Source: Cranoglanis bouderius (Eukaryota > Chordata > Actinopteri > Siluriformes > Cranoglanididae). From it: a DNA stretch of 64,000 nucleotides. The notes under the pieces are model-generated. The model made no database searches. It had not been told where the DNA came from and saw only the letters and a list, made by a program, of their open reading frames with translations. Location: assembly GCA_023630585.1 (NCBI GenBank), contig CM042547.1, positions 3,929,768 through 3,993,767 of the forward strand, given 5' to 3'. This document shows, in pieces, positions 12,518 through 39,133 of the stretch (the first letter of the stretch is position 1; every line of letters begins with the position of its first letter). Both the position numbers and the translations under genes were made by a program.

Positions 12518-12956
12518 ACACACAAATACACAGTTTCCAGGTAGTACACCATGCGTCATCCAGAGACTGGTAATGGGTTATCCATGTCATGGAACGTCTC
12601 GCTCTAAAATAATAATAAAAAACAAAACAAAACAGTGAATAAGATACATCACACTGAAATATAAAAACAATCTTTTTTTGGAATCGTCATCACCTTTAAT
12701 CAGTGCACTGCTGTCATTACACCGCTGATAAACGTCGATCACTATATTTGTGACCCATAGATGAGTTTTAAATTACACAAAACATCACTGAGTGTCCCAA
12801 AACATTTACATTTCCAGTAATTGGCAGACACCCTTATGCAGAGGGATCTATGTTTATCTCATTTATACAACCGAGCAGTTGAGGGGAAAGGGCCTTGCTC
12901 AAGGGCCCAGCAGTGGCAGGTTGGTGGGGCTGGGATATGAACTCACGAGCTACCGA

Positions 12957-27223
<14,267 letters not shown>

Positions 27224-28006
27224 CGTGATGCAGCACGTATGTGAACCAAAACCAGCGTCCAGTAATCCAGATAAATCCCAATGAGAGGCACTAGTTAGCT
27301 ACTTAGTTAGTTAGGTAATTAGCGAACCTAACTAGCGAACGGCTTCCATGGGGGGGAGGGGGGAGGCTTAAACTAGTTATCTAGAAAGGAAGCGTTTAAT
27401 CCTCAAGAAGCGCCATCTTGTTTCGTCCAAAACATTTTCCTCCTCTGCACACACCGCTGCCAGGTGCATTATGTTGAAACAGGAAACATTATTTTTTTTT
27501 AAAAAATAAAAAATAAAAAATCTGCAACAAGAAGGCTTTGCCTCGACAAGTAAACAAGGTCATAACACGGGAAACAAATCGCAATCAGAAAGAGGCAGGA
27601 CGTACGGAAGCCCGTTGGTATCAATTCTGGTTGAATTCCAAAACTCTCCTTCAGGCCTATCTAGGTGCACTATATAGGGTATGGAGTAATGGATTCTACG
27701 CGCTGTTGAAGTGCACTATAGGTTCCAAAACAACGCCATTTATTTAACAGCAACCTCGTGAGAGCAGGAAGAGGTGTTTTCTAACACCGGTGTTTTAGTT
27801 GCGGGTTTTTTTTGTTGTTGTATTATTGTTATTAAATTTTTATCACTAATCTGCTTATTTATTTTGGTGTTTGGTGTATTTTGCGGCCTGCATCACTGAA
27901 AGTGTAGAAGTTTATATTTATTTGTAACTTCACCAGCACAGATCAAGGTCACGCATTTAGATGCACTCACACGTGGGCCGTGTAAAGGAGCACAGGGCTG
28001 TACAAA
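27224..28006. promoter_or_regulatory. Divergent promoter region of zyg11 and coa7
   Basis: The 783 bp between the two start codons must hold both transcription starts. It includes a G-run (about 27351-27366), a few CpGs and an AT-rich stretch at 27491-27520. No TATA box can be placed with confidence. Head-to-head spacing below 1 kb is typical of a shared bidirectional promoter, but that is inferred. Confidence 0.55.
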
Positions 28007-29945
28007 ATGGCAGGATTGATTAATTTTGAGGACGAAAAAGAAGTGAAAGGGTTCTTAGACAATTTGGGAGTGGAGTACAGCTATCAGTGCTACAAGGAGA
28101 AAGACCCCGAAGGTACTGTTCTGTAATACTGGAACGCTGAGAGCTGTCCCACACATGCAGTGCTGAAAATACTGGGCATTCAGGATATTAAAGATTGTTT
28201 TTTTTTGTTTTCTCCCTCTGTGATGTTTACTCGTACGTGTCAGGTTGTCAGAGGTTGTCAGATTACTTGGAGGGGGTGAAGAAGAACTACACTCAGGCTG
28301 CTCAGGTTCTCAAGCACAGCTGCGAGAATCACAGTCACGGAGAGAGCTGCTACAAGCTTGGGGCCTACCATGTCACGGGCAAAGGTCAGACTCTTCATTA
28401 GGCAGGATTGTTTCAGGAGTTTGTATAGGTCTACATTCTTACATATCTAGATACTCAGAGTCATAAAATGCTGACTAAAGAAACCGGGTCAAACAGTGAA
28501 TTTTTGAAGGCAGTCTCTGGGCTTATCCCCCTCATCAGTCCACAAATGCTTCAGTCTGCCCCTTTAATTTAACTCTGGCTAGTCATGGTTCAAGCAGGAG
28601 TCCTAATGTACAGTATAGTCCAGGGGATCTCAAGCTTTTTGTACCCAGGGACTCCTTTAACTGTAGAATAAATTCCATGAACATTATTTTTTTGAAAGCC
28701 ATAGAGCTCCTATTCCTGAACTTTCCACCAATAGAACACATTAGGTCTAAGTTGTCCTTGGTGCTTGGACCCATATCACTGTGAATATTAGAGATCGACC
28801 GATATAGATCTTTTTTTTTTTTTATAGCCGATACCGATTATGTGCCCGATAACCGAACCAATATTTACTTATTGTTTTACACACAATGATAACACCGCTG
28901 AACTGGACAGACTGTTTTATTTCTAACAATTTTGTAAATGGTCTGCACTTATATATATTGTATATATTCTCACCATGAGAATGGTGTCTCATTCACACAC
29001 ACTCACGCACCAATGGCAGCAGAGCTACCATGCAAGGCACCTGCCTGCCATCGGGAGCAACTTGGGGTTCAGTGTCTTGCCCAAGGACTCTTCGGCACAT
29101 GGAGTCACGTGGGCCGGGAATCGAACCGCCATCCCTACGATCAGTGGACGACCCGCTCTACCACCTGAGCCACAGCCACCCCATTTATTTTTTTTTGTCA
29201 ATTCCACTTCCTCCTTGCATACAAAACAAAACAACTTTTATTTATATGCCAATAAATAGAGGGGTCTGAAAGAGTGCAAAAAATAAAAAAACAAAGTGCA
29301 CTGTTACTAAAGTGTCTTTTTTTTTTTTAAAGTGTTTTTTAAATAAAAGCTTCGATGAGGTAAACAAACAGGTAAAACAAATAAATAATTAAAAAAGGTT
29401 TACAAAAACTTTTAATTGTGAAATGCCCATAGTTTTGATGCTTATTAAATCACTCCACACTGTTAATCCAGTGGATGCATTGTTCTCTCTTTGCCAAACC
29501 AGGTGGGGTGACAGAGTGTCTAAAGAGCGCCTACTCCTGCTTTACCAAGGCATGTAATACCAAAGGAAAGAAGTCAGTTGATGCATGCCACAACGTCGGC
29601 TTGCTTGCCCATGACGGTCGAGCCTTAGAGGGTGGTCCAGACCCTGTGGCGGCTCGTCACTACTATAAGAAAGCCTGTGAGGGAGGGTTTGCGCCTAGCT
29701 GTTTCAATTTGAGTGCACTATACATCCAGGGCTCAGGAGAAGTGAACAAAAACATGCCTGAAGCTCTAAAGTATGCCATGCGGGCCTGCGAGTTGGGCCA
29801 CGTTTGGGGCTGCTCCAATGCCAGCCGCATGTACAAACTGGGCGATGGCACGAAGAAGGACGACGAGAAGGCGGAGAAGCTGAAGAACAGAGCAAAGGAA
29901 CTTCACGGACAGCAGAAAGAGCAGCAACTGAAATTCGGAGAGTGA
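28007..29945 (+). CDS. coa7: Cytochrome c oxidase assembly factor 7 (3 coding exons)
   Basis: Coding exons 28007-28112, 28244-28384 and 29503-29945 give 690 nt (229 aa; human about 231). The start MAGLINFEDEKEVKGFLDN matches the human N-terminus. Sel1-like repeats follow, each with a cysteine pair: CX8C at 28-37, CX8C near 62-71, CX10C, then two CX7C pairs, fitting the disulphide-bonded fold known for this intermembrane-space protein. Clear family blocks are DACHNVGLLAHDG and NASRMYKLGDG. The protein assists assembly of respiratory complex IV and binds haem in published work. The C-terminus is lysine-rich (KNRAKELHGQQKEQQLKFG). The gene is complete. Intron 2 contains a hAT-type MITE fragment and a SINE-like repeat. 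Confidence 0.96.
28617..28865. mobile_element. Two hAT-type fragments in coa7 intron 2
   Basis: 28617-28780 resembles the left half of the 'cttctcaaactttttgt' element at 32538. 28786-28865 has 'gagatcgaccgatatagat' followed by GCCGAT repeats, a common fish hAT terminus type. Confidence 0.55.
28935..29185. mobile_element. SINE-like repeat in coa7 intron 2
   Basis: Contains 'cagtgtcttgcccaaggac' and a tRNA-like gggaatcgaaccgcc block near 29115-29130, followed by 'gcccgctctaccacctgagcc'-like sequence. Read on the plus strand it looks like the reverse of a tRNA-derived head. Confidence 0.6.
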
Positions 29946-30191
29946 GAGAGAGGTAAAAGCGCTCAATTTAGTGCGACATTTGGGTTCTCAGTGTTGTGCT
30001 GTATAAGATATAGGCGCGTGTGAGAGGTGCAGCTGCATAATGTGTGTACTGGGGGCCTGTTTAAGAAATGTGCCGCTGCATGTGATTAGTTGATGGTTGC
30101 AAACTCAGACAAATGATCTTGATATGTATCAACATGTGGACATTTGAACTTTCCTTTTGTAAATCTGACAGTACTGTTTGGTCATAAAGTT

Positions 30192-30197
30192 AATAAA
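30192..30197 (+). terminator. Candidate poly(A) signal for coa7
   Basis: AATAAA about 245 bp after the stop codon, the first canonical signal downstream. Confidence 0.6.
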
Positions 30198-30974
30198 CGT
30201 GTTATTTATTGCACTACCACCACCAAGTGGCATATTGTTTGTTCATAGTGGACTTGGAGTAACTTGAGGCAGGGCTTCTTAACATTTTTTTCACCCCTTC
30301 CGCTGGAGAAAAGAAATAAATCTATGACGATGAAAGCACTAATTAACATTTTGACCACAATCCAAGTATGTGTATTATTGCATTTATTTACTGCAGCCAC
30401 TGGAGTTGACACCATTCCTTATTTATTCCTGTGTTTCTGAGCATTAGATGATAAACCAATTAGAACCCCACATTGGTACTTAAGGTACTCACTGATAATC
30501 AGATCTGCATTAACACAATCCTCCAAATGTGACAATAAGTTTAGCTCCAGTACACTTCATAGTGAAATATGAGTTCTCAAGATCACCTATGCCTTTGCAT
30601 CATAGGCTCAAGGGCATGACTCGGATTTGCTGATCTAATCTAATCTAGTGAGTCACATTCTGAGATTATTAATGTTATGTTGTCCTTTAACCAGGAAATA
30701 TTCTCATAATTGTCACGGCATCAGCATAAATCTTTATCACTCTAAAATGAAAATAATATGGCTTTCCAAATGACCTGCTTGTTTTCTGTTTGCAACAGTA
30801 CGGTCTTCTGTCTGTTCTATGCCACAAAATATATTTCACCCCCAGGCATTTAGTTATTCATTATCGCTACTGAAGCAAGAGTGTGGGTCACTGTGGACAG
30901 AATCTTTGCGTTCCTTAAAAAAAATCTACAAAAACGGCTACGTTAATTATAGTAAAAGCTATTTAATGTTCTCC

Positions 30975-31205
30975 TGTGGTGTCCTCAATGATTAAGGCTT
31001 TGGGTTACTGATCAGAAGGTCAGGGATTCAAGCCCCACCACCACCATGCTACCACTGCTGGCTCCCTGAGCAAGGCCTGTAACCCTTTCCGCTCCAGGGG
31101 TGCTATATCATGGCTGACCCCAACTTCCTAACAAGCTGGGATATGTGAAGAAAAGAATTTGACTGCGCTATAATGTAATACAGTGATAAATAAACCACAT
31201 CACAT
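30975..31205 (+). mobile_element. SINE-like repeat
   Basis: Begins near 'ggctttgggttactgatcag', contains 'gggattcaagcccca' (B box-like) and 'ctgagcaaggc', and ends in an A/T-rich tail. Typical of tRNA-derived fish SINEs. Confidence 0.55.
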
Positions 31206-31404
31206 CATGGTTAAATTCTTTACAGCATTTCCTACAGGTATATATCAAAACATACCTTTGTAATTTGTATTCAACAGACTAAAAAATGTGTGCATCTCTT
31301 TTGGTGTCTCTGCTTTACAGTTTTACAAAATTATTATTATTATTATTATTTTTTTGTTATGTTTTGCAACATTTATTTATTATTTGTCTTCATTAATTGC
31401 TCTA

Positions 31405-31650
31405 ACCTAGTCAGGGTTGTGGTGGATCTGGAGCCTATCCCAGGAACACTGGGCACAGAATGGGATGCAAGACATAATTCACATACACATTCACATTCAT
31501 ACACTTTTTGTAGCCAGTCCACCTACCTGCATGTTTTTGGATAGCAGGAAGAAACCGGAGAACCCAGAGGAAACTCTTGTGGACACAGGGAGAACATGTG
31601 AAACTCCACACAGATGCAAACCCAAGCTCAGGATCGAACCCTGGAACTGA
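31405..31650 (-). mobile_element. SINE copy (Mermaid/DANA-like), diverged
   Basis: On the minus strand it shows the head 'gggttcgatcctgagc', then 'catgttctccctgtgtcc' and 'cctgggataggctcc'. More diverged than the copy at 14955. Confidence 0.65.
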
Positions 31651-32683
31651 GAGATGGCAGAGATGGAAGTCCCAAATGGTACAGAAATGATCAAGGTCAG
31701 CAGTTAACAACAGTGAAATCCATCGGTCAGAAATGCAAGGAACATAGACACTGAAGAGTAGAAGAAAAATAATGCCAGAACACAGGTCTGGTCAGGATTT
31801 GCCAGCTGGTAAGTGGTTCCTGAAAGGAAACAGTTTCTGAACTAGATTGGTAAAGTTTGTCACGACAAACTTTGATGTTGGCCGAAAGTTTAAAATAGTT
31901 ATCAGTTTGAAATCTGAACGTAATGTGCAGTTTTAAGAAAGAAAGAGAGACATAGATAGGGTGCCAATACATGTAGAGTTAGACAGATGGATGGATGGAT
32001 GGATGAGTTTCCGATTTAGTTTAGCCCATCAGATTTCGATTTAGTTTCTGAATTACTGCTACTAATGCTACACTATAGAAGTCATTTCTTTTTAAGGAAG
32101 TAACACAACATGAAGGTAATTAGAAAACATTTATTAATCAGTTTAGTCAAACCGTAACAAAGGTGGAAATGAAATTACCAACTGGCAAAGATATTCTACC
32201 AGCTGGAAGCAGATCAGAATAAGCCTCAGGTTCCCAACCCTGTACCTGGAGAACCCCATGTCCTACACATTTTAGTGTTTTTCCTGCTCTAACTCACCCA
32301 CTTCCACCCAGGCAGAGCTGTTCATTAGCTGTATCAGTGTGAATGAGTTGAATCGGGTGTGTTAGGGGCAGAGAAAATACACTTTTCTGTTACTGAGGAT
32401 AATGAAAGAACACAAGTAAAACCTAAGTCACATTAAATGTCCTGTTGGATGCATCATTTTGATGTGAGTTAACCGCTAACTTTTGCACTCGACAGCACGC
32501 ACAAAACAAAACAAACACACGTAATCCTCTAGCTCGGCGCTTCTCAAACTTTTTGTCGCCAGGGACCCCTTAACTCTAAAATAAATTCCACTCATCGCCT
32601 CGGTACGAATTTATCTCATGAACGTTATTTAAATTTTTCAAATAAAAATCTTTGGAGCCACTTTAGTGACTTTAGTGCTTGGA

Positions 32684-33060
32684 CCCAGCCCCTCCAGGGT
32701 TTTGTGATCACAGAAATGAATGCAGAATCAAGCAAGCTCTGCAATATTTGGAGGAGTTTGCAATTTTTCTAAATTACCGCAGATTCTCCGCAGTTTTGGG
32801 CCACGACGCATCGTGTGACATCATCACAACGCACATTCAGCCCTCTTCGATTCACGTGAGTCGAACATGAGTACAGCTAAAAGGTCTCATTTACCAACAA
32901 ACATCACTGTGAAAGACCATGCAAAACAATTTAGGGCAGTTGCAATTTTGCCAATTCAGTGTAGCTTTCTGCAAAACACACAAAAAACCTCCTCAAGTTG
33001 CATCGAAAAATTGCTGCAACAATCACAAAGAAAACTGTATGAGATCCTGTATGGATTGCT
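32684..33060 (+). mobile_element. MITE beginning CCTCCAGGGTTTTGTGATC
   Basis: A reverse-complement relative lies at about 58575-59000 (shared 'gagtttgc' and 'tctgcagtaattt' region, with 'cacgtgaatgaaagagggct' related to the internal part here). A third partial copy is at about 42480-42665. Non-coding. Confidence 0.65.
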
Positions 33061-33116
33061 TGGACCCCTAAATGTAATAACCTTGATAATGTGGGTTGTG
33101 ATTTCTATCAATGTCT

Positions 33117-33583
33117 TCTTTTCCTTTCGGCTTTTCCCTTCAGGGGTCGCCACAGCGAATCATCTGCCTCCATCTAGCCCTATCCCCTGCATCCTCTTCT
33201 CTCAGACCGACTACCTTCATGTCCTCCTTCACTACATCCATAAGCAGCTCTAACCTCAGCATCCTTTTACCGATATATTCACTCTCCCTCCTCTGAACAT
33301 GTCCAAACCATCTCAACCTGGCCTCTCTAACTTTGTCTCCAAAACATCTCACATGTGCTGTCCCCCTGATGTACTCATTCCTGATCCTATCCATCCTCGT
33401 CACTCCCAAAGAGAACCTCAACATCTTCAGGTCTGCTACCTCTAACTCTTCCTCCTGTCTTTTCCTCAGTGCAACTGTCTCCAAACCATACAACATCGCT
33501 GGTCTCACTACTGTCCTGTACACCTTTCCTTTCATTCTTGCTGGTTCTATCAATGTAGCAAAATTAAATACAAATAAATTCAC
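33117..33583 (-). pseudogene. LINE reverse transcriptase C-terminal fossil (RTE-like)
   Basis: A 147-residue open stretch on the minus strand reads KVYRTVVRPAMLYGLE, RFSLGVTRMDRIRNEYIRGT, then ARLRWFGHVQRRESEYIGKR and RARWRQMIRCGDP. This is the conserved tail of fish RTE-type non-LTR retrotransposons. The body is missing, as expected for 5'-truncated insertion. Confidence 0.85.
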
Positions 33584-34329
33584 AGACCTCTTGTCTATGC
33601 CTCATGGACCCCTAGAGGTCCCTGGACCCCACTTTGAGAACCACTGTTGTAGCCTACAGGTTCAGCCCTGCTCCTGGAGACATTTTAGCGTTTACCCTGC
33701 TCCCAACACACCTGAATGAACTAATCAGCTAATTATCAGTACTTCTGTGAGTTGAAATGGGTGTGTTAGGAACAGGTAGAACACTAATGTTCAGGACAGG
33801 GAGTTCTCCAGAAACAGCTCTGCTGAAAAACAACAACAACAACAACAAAACAATAGCAACCCTTATAGAATTTGTAATGGTTTTCATGGTTATAATGGGA
33901 ATTGTATTGGTTTTAATGGAAACTGTAATGGTCCCCGTGGGTCTCTACTGGTAATTTGTTGTCTTCTATTGGTAGCATGTTATGTCTAGTGGATACCATC
34001 AGGGACCAGTAATGGTAATGGTTTTAATGGTTTGTAATGGTATTTGAAGTGGAATCCATTAGACTTCCTCTGATGGTTGGGAACATGTGCTGTAGATAGC
34101 TGATAGAGCTGCAGTGCAGCACAGGACCCAATAGGGGGAGCTAAGATCAAACTAATTTGCTTTCAAATACACATATATCTATATATTTAGGGCAATACAG
34201 TACCATAAGCACGGCTTCGAGTGCCCAGCAAAATGCTGCATATGTAATTTAGTTTGCGTGTTAGATTTAAGATGCTCTTCCTGATTTTATTTTATTTATT
34301 TATTAATATTTTGAATGCATGACGCGTAC

Positions 34330-34429
34330 TGGTTCAGAGTTTGTAATTCCGCTCGCGCTATCGACAAGATGACTGAGACTGGGCCTGTAAACGCGCTGTG
34401 CGCGTGTGTACACCGGCTGCGCGCGTGAC

Positions 34430-34465
<36 letters not shown>

Positions 34466-34715
34466 CGGCTTCACCGACACCTTCGCCCGCGTTTTTTTTT
34501 TTATTTATTTATTATTTTTTTTTTTTAAAGCGTTTGCAGGAAGCGCGTGGACCGAAAGGCAGCCGCCCGAAGCTCCGCCCACCTCCGTTCCCCTGCAGTT
34601 CAAACAGCACGGCTGCGCTTTCAGTGCATTTACCTTCACCCGGGCTGTAATAGGATTTTGTTTGTGTCCAAATCCACGACAGGAGCGCGAGCGTTACAGC
34701 TGGAGCGCGAGGTAA
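34330..34715 (+). promoter_or_regulatory. CpG-rich promoter and putative non-coding first exon
   Basis: The densest CpG stretch of the window (gcgcgtg, cgcccgcg, ggagcgcgagcg), containing a (CA)n at about 34433-34464 and a T-rich block. It ends in a good donor GAG|GTAAAG with the junction at about 34711/34712. No start codon here opens a convincing protein, so this looks like a 5' UTR exon of a plus-strand gene whose coding part lies beyond 64000. Synteny with human would suggest TUT4; this is not shown by sequence. Confidence 0.5.
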
Positions 34716-35180
34716 AGTTTGCGTGTTTTTGTTTGTCTTTTGAGAGCTGTGATGTGGAGGATGATGAGGTGGAGGAGGAGGAGGAGGAGGTGGTGGTGGA
34801 GGTTATATCCCGTGCTAGCTCGTATAGCAGCTAGCTGAGCTGAGCTAGCAAACCACTTAAATCCAGCTGAACCAGGCTCGAAGGTTTACTCTTGCATAGT
34901 CAAAAAAAAAAAAAAATCTATAATGATTGCAGTGATGCTTGTATTTTGCTGTTGGTTCTAGCATGCCCTTTGTTTACAGTTTACAGATCTCTTTAAACAG
35001 CAGTACTTCTTTATTTTTTAATCCTCGGTCACGTTTTGCAGGATTAATATTGGCGCGCGTGGCAAATACCACAACAACAACAACAACAAACACGGTTCTT
35101 GCAGAAAATATCTTTTAATCTGAACTGTGCATGCTTTCAGTTGATGTTTAGTGGTGCGAAAATGTCCCTCCCGAGATTTT

Positions 35181-35184
<4 letters not shown>

Positions 35185-35215
<31 letters not shown>
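35185..35215. repeat. (TG)n microsatellite
   Basis: About 15 TG units downstream of the CpG-rich block. Confidence 0.85.
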
Positions 35216-35216
<1 letters not shown>

Positions 35217-36669
35217 CCATCACAACAACAATACAGAGAGAGACAGAGAGAGTTCATGCGCAACCAGCCAACTTTAACGCCCTTGTGCACGTCGTGTAAA
35301 ACCACCACTCCCCAAATTTAACTTTCAAATGGCTCACTTGCACGAGTGCTTTTCCTCGACTACCTTGAGAAAGACATCATTAACGAGGGATGTTTTAACG
35401 AGGGCGCTAATCGTCCACCATGAAGGCCCATCACGCCCTTCTCTCTGAGAGATGCCATGCACAGACACACAGTGCTTCACTCATAACTGTTTCATGGCAT
35501 GATGAGTTGGCACTTGCGTCTCTGAGCTGTGTGTTTAAACCCATCTCGCTGGTCCTTCTCTCAGCTGATTGTTTGCACGCGCTGTATTCCCCCCCCCCTT
35601 CACTCAGTATGTATCGATCATGCAGCAGACAGTCACCACAGGAATCCATTTAATTAGAAGCACGTGCCTCGTCTTTGCTTTCCTGGAATACCTTGTAGGA
35701 GCTGTTCAAGCTGGAGTTGCTAAACACTTCATGGCATGCTGCTGCCTGGTTTTAACTCCGGTTGTGAGAACCCATCATCACGTCGTTGTCTGTTAATCTG
35801 TGCGGTGCTGAGACGTTGTCCGGCCTGAGGAAAATACAATGGGTCGCTTTAAATAAATAACTAAAGGAAGAAAAAAGAAAAGAAAATCAGTGTTTAAACA
35901 CAATACAAGGGTATTGGCCATTCCTGTGGAGTCTTTGACCTAGAGAGTACAGGACTGTGCAAAAGTCACATGCAAAGAAATGCTGTAGAGTAATTCCAGT
36001 GTTATGGACATGACCTTTACAGTCAAAAAACTTTAAATGTAAATCCTCAGAGAATGTCTTTATTATCAGTGTATTGAACCATCTTTTTATATTTTTGGAC
36101 GGACCAGACATCAGAAAAATATCAGTCTATACACGTTTTTAAAATTTTTTTTTATTTTAGACGAGGGAAATATACCTTCCGTTACGGACGTGACAAAAAC
36201 AAAGGACACAAGTTTTTGGGAGACCACATACTTTACAATATTCTGTGAAATAAAACGCACAAACCAGAAGTATTAATACAAACCGAATGGAGAAGGTTCG
36301 GCTCTGCGTAGAACATAAAATATTTCTTTTATTTTAATTTCTGTTTTCGCATTTATGAGGAGAACCCACTGTCAGGGACGTGACATCGAAAGTGGCACTT
36401 ACCAAACCGAGACCTCTAGTTGGTATTTAAACCACCAAACTTTGACCTGTGAGACATCGGTATGGTAAGGCCGCACGATGAGTCGACTTCAAACTGAAAT
36501 CACAGTACCGCAAGTGGTTATGGATTATTAAAGCCTGGGTTCACAACGTCTCTGATGCTGTTGAGGTGTAACTGACGTGGCGTTGTTCAAGACCCAATTT
36601 AGAGACCGTGCATCTGGTGTGTGCATAAGAGCAGGAAAGGTACAGAATTGCATGCTAGATCAGCAGCTG

Positions 36670-36900
36670 TATTAAATCAAGTCAAGTGGCTTTTTTATTG
36701 TCGTTTCGACCGTATACAGCTGGTACAGTACACAGTGAAACGAAACAACGTTACTCCAGGACCATGGTGCTACATAAAACAGCACACTAACCACATGAGA
36801 CGACACAGGACTAAATGAGACCTACACATTTTTACATGAAGTGCTCGTGCAAACAACACAAGACAGTACAGTAACTACTAAAAGATATAGCAATATAGAT
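36670..36900. mobile_element. Fragment of a LINE 3' tail (L2/Rex-like)
   Basis: Contains 'tcaagtcaagtggctttttt', then 'gtcgtttcgaccgtatacag', a sequence block that recurs widely in fish genomes as the end of L2/Rex-type elements. Assignment by resemblance. Confidence 0.5.
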
Positions 36901-37939
36901 ATAGATATACCGATATCATATTCGAATCGCCATTTTCCCCCCACGATGAGAACACCTGCAGGTTAGGTGAATTTGAGGCACTAAATTGTGTGCGAGTGTG
37001 AATGAGAGTATGTCTGTGTGTTATCCCTGTGATGGACCGGCCATATGTCCAGGGGATCCAGTATCACCGCGACCCTACATAGGAGAAGCAGTGTGGAGAA
37101 TGGATGGTTGGCTGCATGGTGTGCAAATCGCAATCGTGGGTCAAAATGTATACGGCTATATCAGATTTCAGACGCGCGGTCTGACTGTTGCACTTTCAAA
37201 ACCTAGCAGCCTTCATGATTGATTGATTTATTTATTTATTTATTTTGAGTCTGAAAGCGGTCCGTTACGTAACATGTTGCTTTCTTTTTTTCCGTGGTGC
37301 TTCATTTTTGGTTGGAAAAGTCGAGTCACAGTACTGTCGGCATTGTGCACTGTGTACCCTACATTATTTCATTTTGGTGCTACAGAAATGTAAGTTTTGT
37401 GAGCGTCAAGCTGGTTCACAGCAGTCTTTTACGGTTATTACTCGTCACGTTGTACGAGATGATCTCGGAGAGATCTGTAGAATTCTACAACAGACTGCGC
37501 AATAACACATGTTCTTCATGTCAGATTATAAGATGAAGATCCTGGACCTAAAATTAAAGAAAATTACTGCGTTCTGCCAGAGCGGGTGTGCAGCGGTTTT
37601 GTGTTTGCAGCACAGGTTTGTAACTCTTTGACTGGATGTCATGAAATAGTTGTCATAATAGCAAATAAGCTCGATGAACAGAGTTTGCGTGCAGATTAGC
37701 TGGCTCCGTACTTAATTCATCGTACGTTACTTTCTATGCTGCGCCCCTTTTTGTCCCATTTGTGATTGATGAGACGTTCTGTCTGCTGTCACAATTCAAC
37801 AAACTGCTCTTCTTCTTCTTGTTAAATCTCCTATGTTTTATGAAATAGTTTACTAATCGCTGTACTGTAGGTTGCAAGTGATGTGTCGCATCCCAGGCCT
37901 GTCCATAGACACCCGTCTCCACACAGATGAAATCAGATA

Positions 37940-38290
37940 CAGGTGTGTTGACCTTCCTAAATCGGGGAAATGGCTACAAAAATAGCTACATGTCTGAAAT
38001 TTCCCATATCCACTGTCAGGACAATAATTAAGACGATTAAAACAGCCGGAGCTGTAATAACGCTTCCTGGAAGAGGACGCAACTGTGTTTTACTCCCATG
38101 GAGGATGGTTCGAGAGGCAGAGATTTCTCCGAGGCTCACAGTTGGAGATTTGCAGAAGATGGCAGCATTTTGGGGTCTCCAAATCTCCATACCAACAAAC
38201 TATTTGGCATGCCAGAAGAAAGCCTTTTCTTCAACAGAAAAGAACTTTATCCTCACTGTTTGATGTTTTGATGAAAGATCTGTGAGGATG
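37940..38290 (+). pseudogene. Tc1-like transposase N-terminal fossil
   Basis: An open stretch reads KIATCLKFPISTVRTIIKTI (helix-turn-helix), then LPGRGRNCVL and SPRLTVGDLQKM, matching the DNA-binding half of Tc1 transposases. Frameshifts follow, the catalytic half is absent and no terminal repeats are seen. Confidence 0.75.
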
Positions 38291-39133
38291 TAGAGCTGTT
38301 TTTCCTCCAGAGACCCTGAGAACTTTGTTAGGATGCATAGTATCATGGACATAAACGTTTTTTTTTTTTTTTTAATGTGCATTAAATATAAATATATTGT
38401 ACCAAAACAATGTGGAAATGTGGTTATGTAGGACTTCTGTATAGCCTCGGTCAGTAGGATAATCCTGCGTCACACTGGAGAGCGGCAAAGTGACACAGCG
38501 TTCATTTTCTCTGGAGCTGCAGATTAGGCCCAAATCCAAACGATTAGATTCTAATGATTCTTCAGACCAGTCGTCTGGGATGTGGGGTACGACAGTTTTT
38601 CTTATTTATTTATTTATTTATTTTTATACCTCTCACATCTTTAGTTCTTACCTGCAGGATGGAAATGGAATGGAATGGAAGAAAAACATGTAACTGTGGT
38701 TTCATCTCGTCCTGTCCTATACGACCTCTCATTAAATATGAATAGAGACATTATGAAGCAGAATAAATCTTGGAGGGAAGTAGCAGAGATCGGTGGTGCC
38801 CCTGGAGCGTGTTTGTAGCCGTTGGACAAAAATAATAGCCGTCATATGACGTTAATCCACTTTGCTTCGCGTCATGCTGCAACACGCCACAGTGGTGTGG
38901 ATTATTTTTGTATAACAGCACGGTCTGTCATGTGATGTTGCTTACTTGAATCAATAAGTAGCAGTGGCTTTTCTGTTCATATGTTATAACTTCACCTGGG
39001 GTTGAAATGTGTGCAAATGAGAGACCGAGTTCAGTTCCGGGAAAGCCTGTAGTATTTGGAACATCATGCAGTGGAAAATGCCAAAAATTCACCATGTAAA
39101 CAGTTTTCCCAGGCTTCCACAAATGCACTGTGT

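Larger units (their letters stand above)
9000..12956. other. Convergent intergenic region between echdc2 and zyg11
   Basis: 3' flank of both genes. It contains AT-rich unique-looking sequence, a fold-back MITE (10982-11232), a C10 run near 11787, one copy of a 490-bp repeat (12027-12517), and a SINE-like repeat abutting the zyg11 stop. No coding exon is supported. Confidence 0.6.
32538..33660. mobile_element. hAT-type element filled by later insertions
   Basis: The left end (about 32538) reads gcttctcaaactttttgtcg then 'ccagggacccctt'. The right end (about 33600-33658) is its inverse (cctggaccccactttgagaa). Between them lie a MITE (32684-33060) and an RTE-like LINE tail (33117-33583), so the structure is an onion of at least three layers. 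Confidence 0.65.
30198..34329. other. Intergenic region downstream of coa7
   Basis: Repeat-rich, with the SINE, hAT, MITE and LINE remnants listed separately and a short (GATG)n near 31986-32004. The stretch 33880-34080 has loosely repeated 'taatggt' units. No coding exon is supported; in human, SHISAL2A and GPX7 would lie here by my recollection, and neither is seen. Confidence 0.55.
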
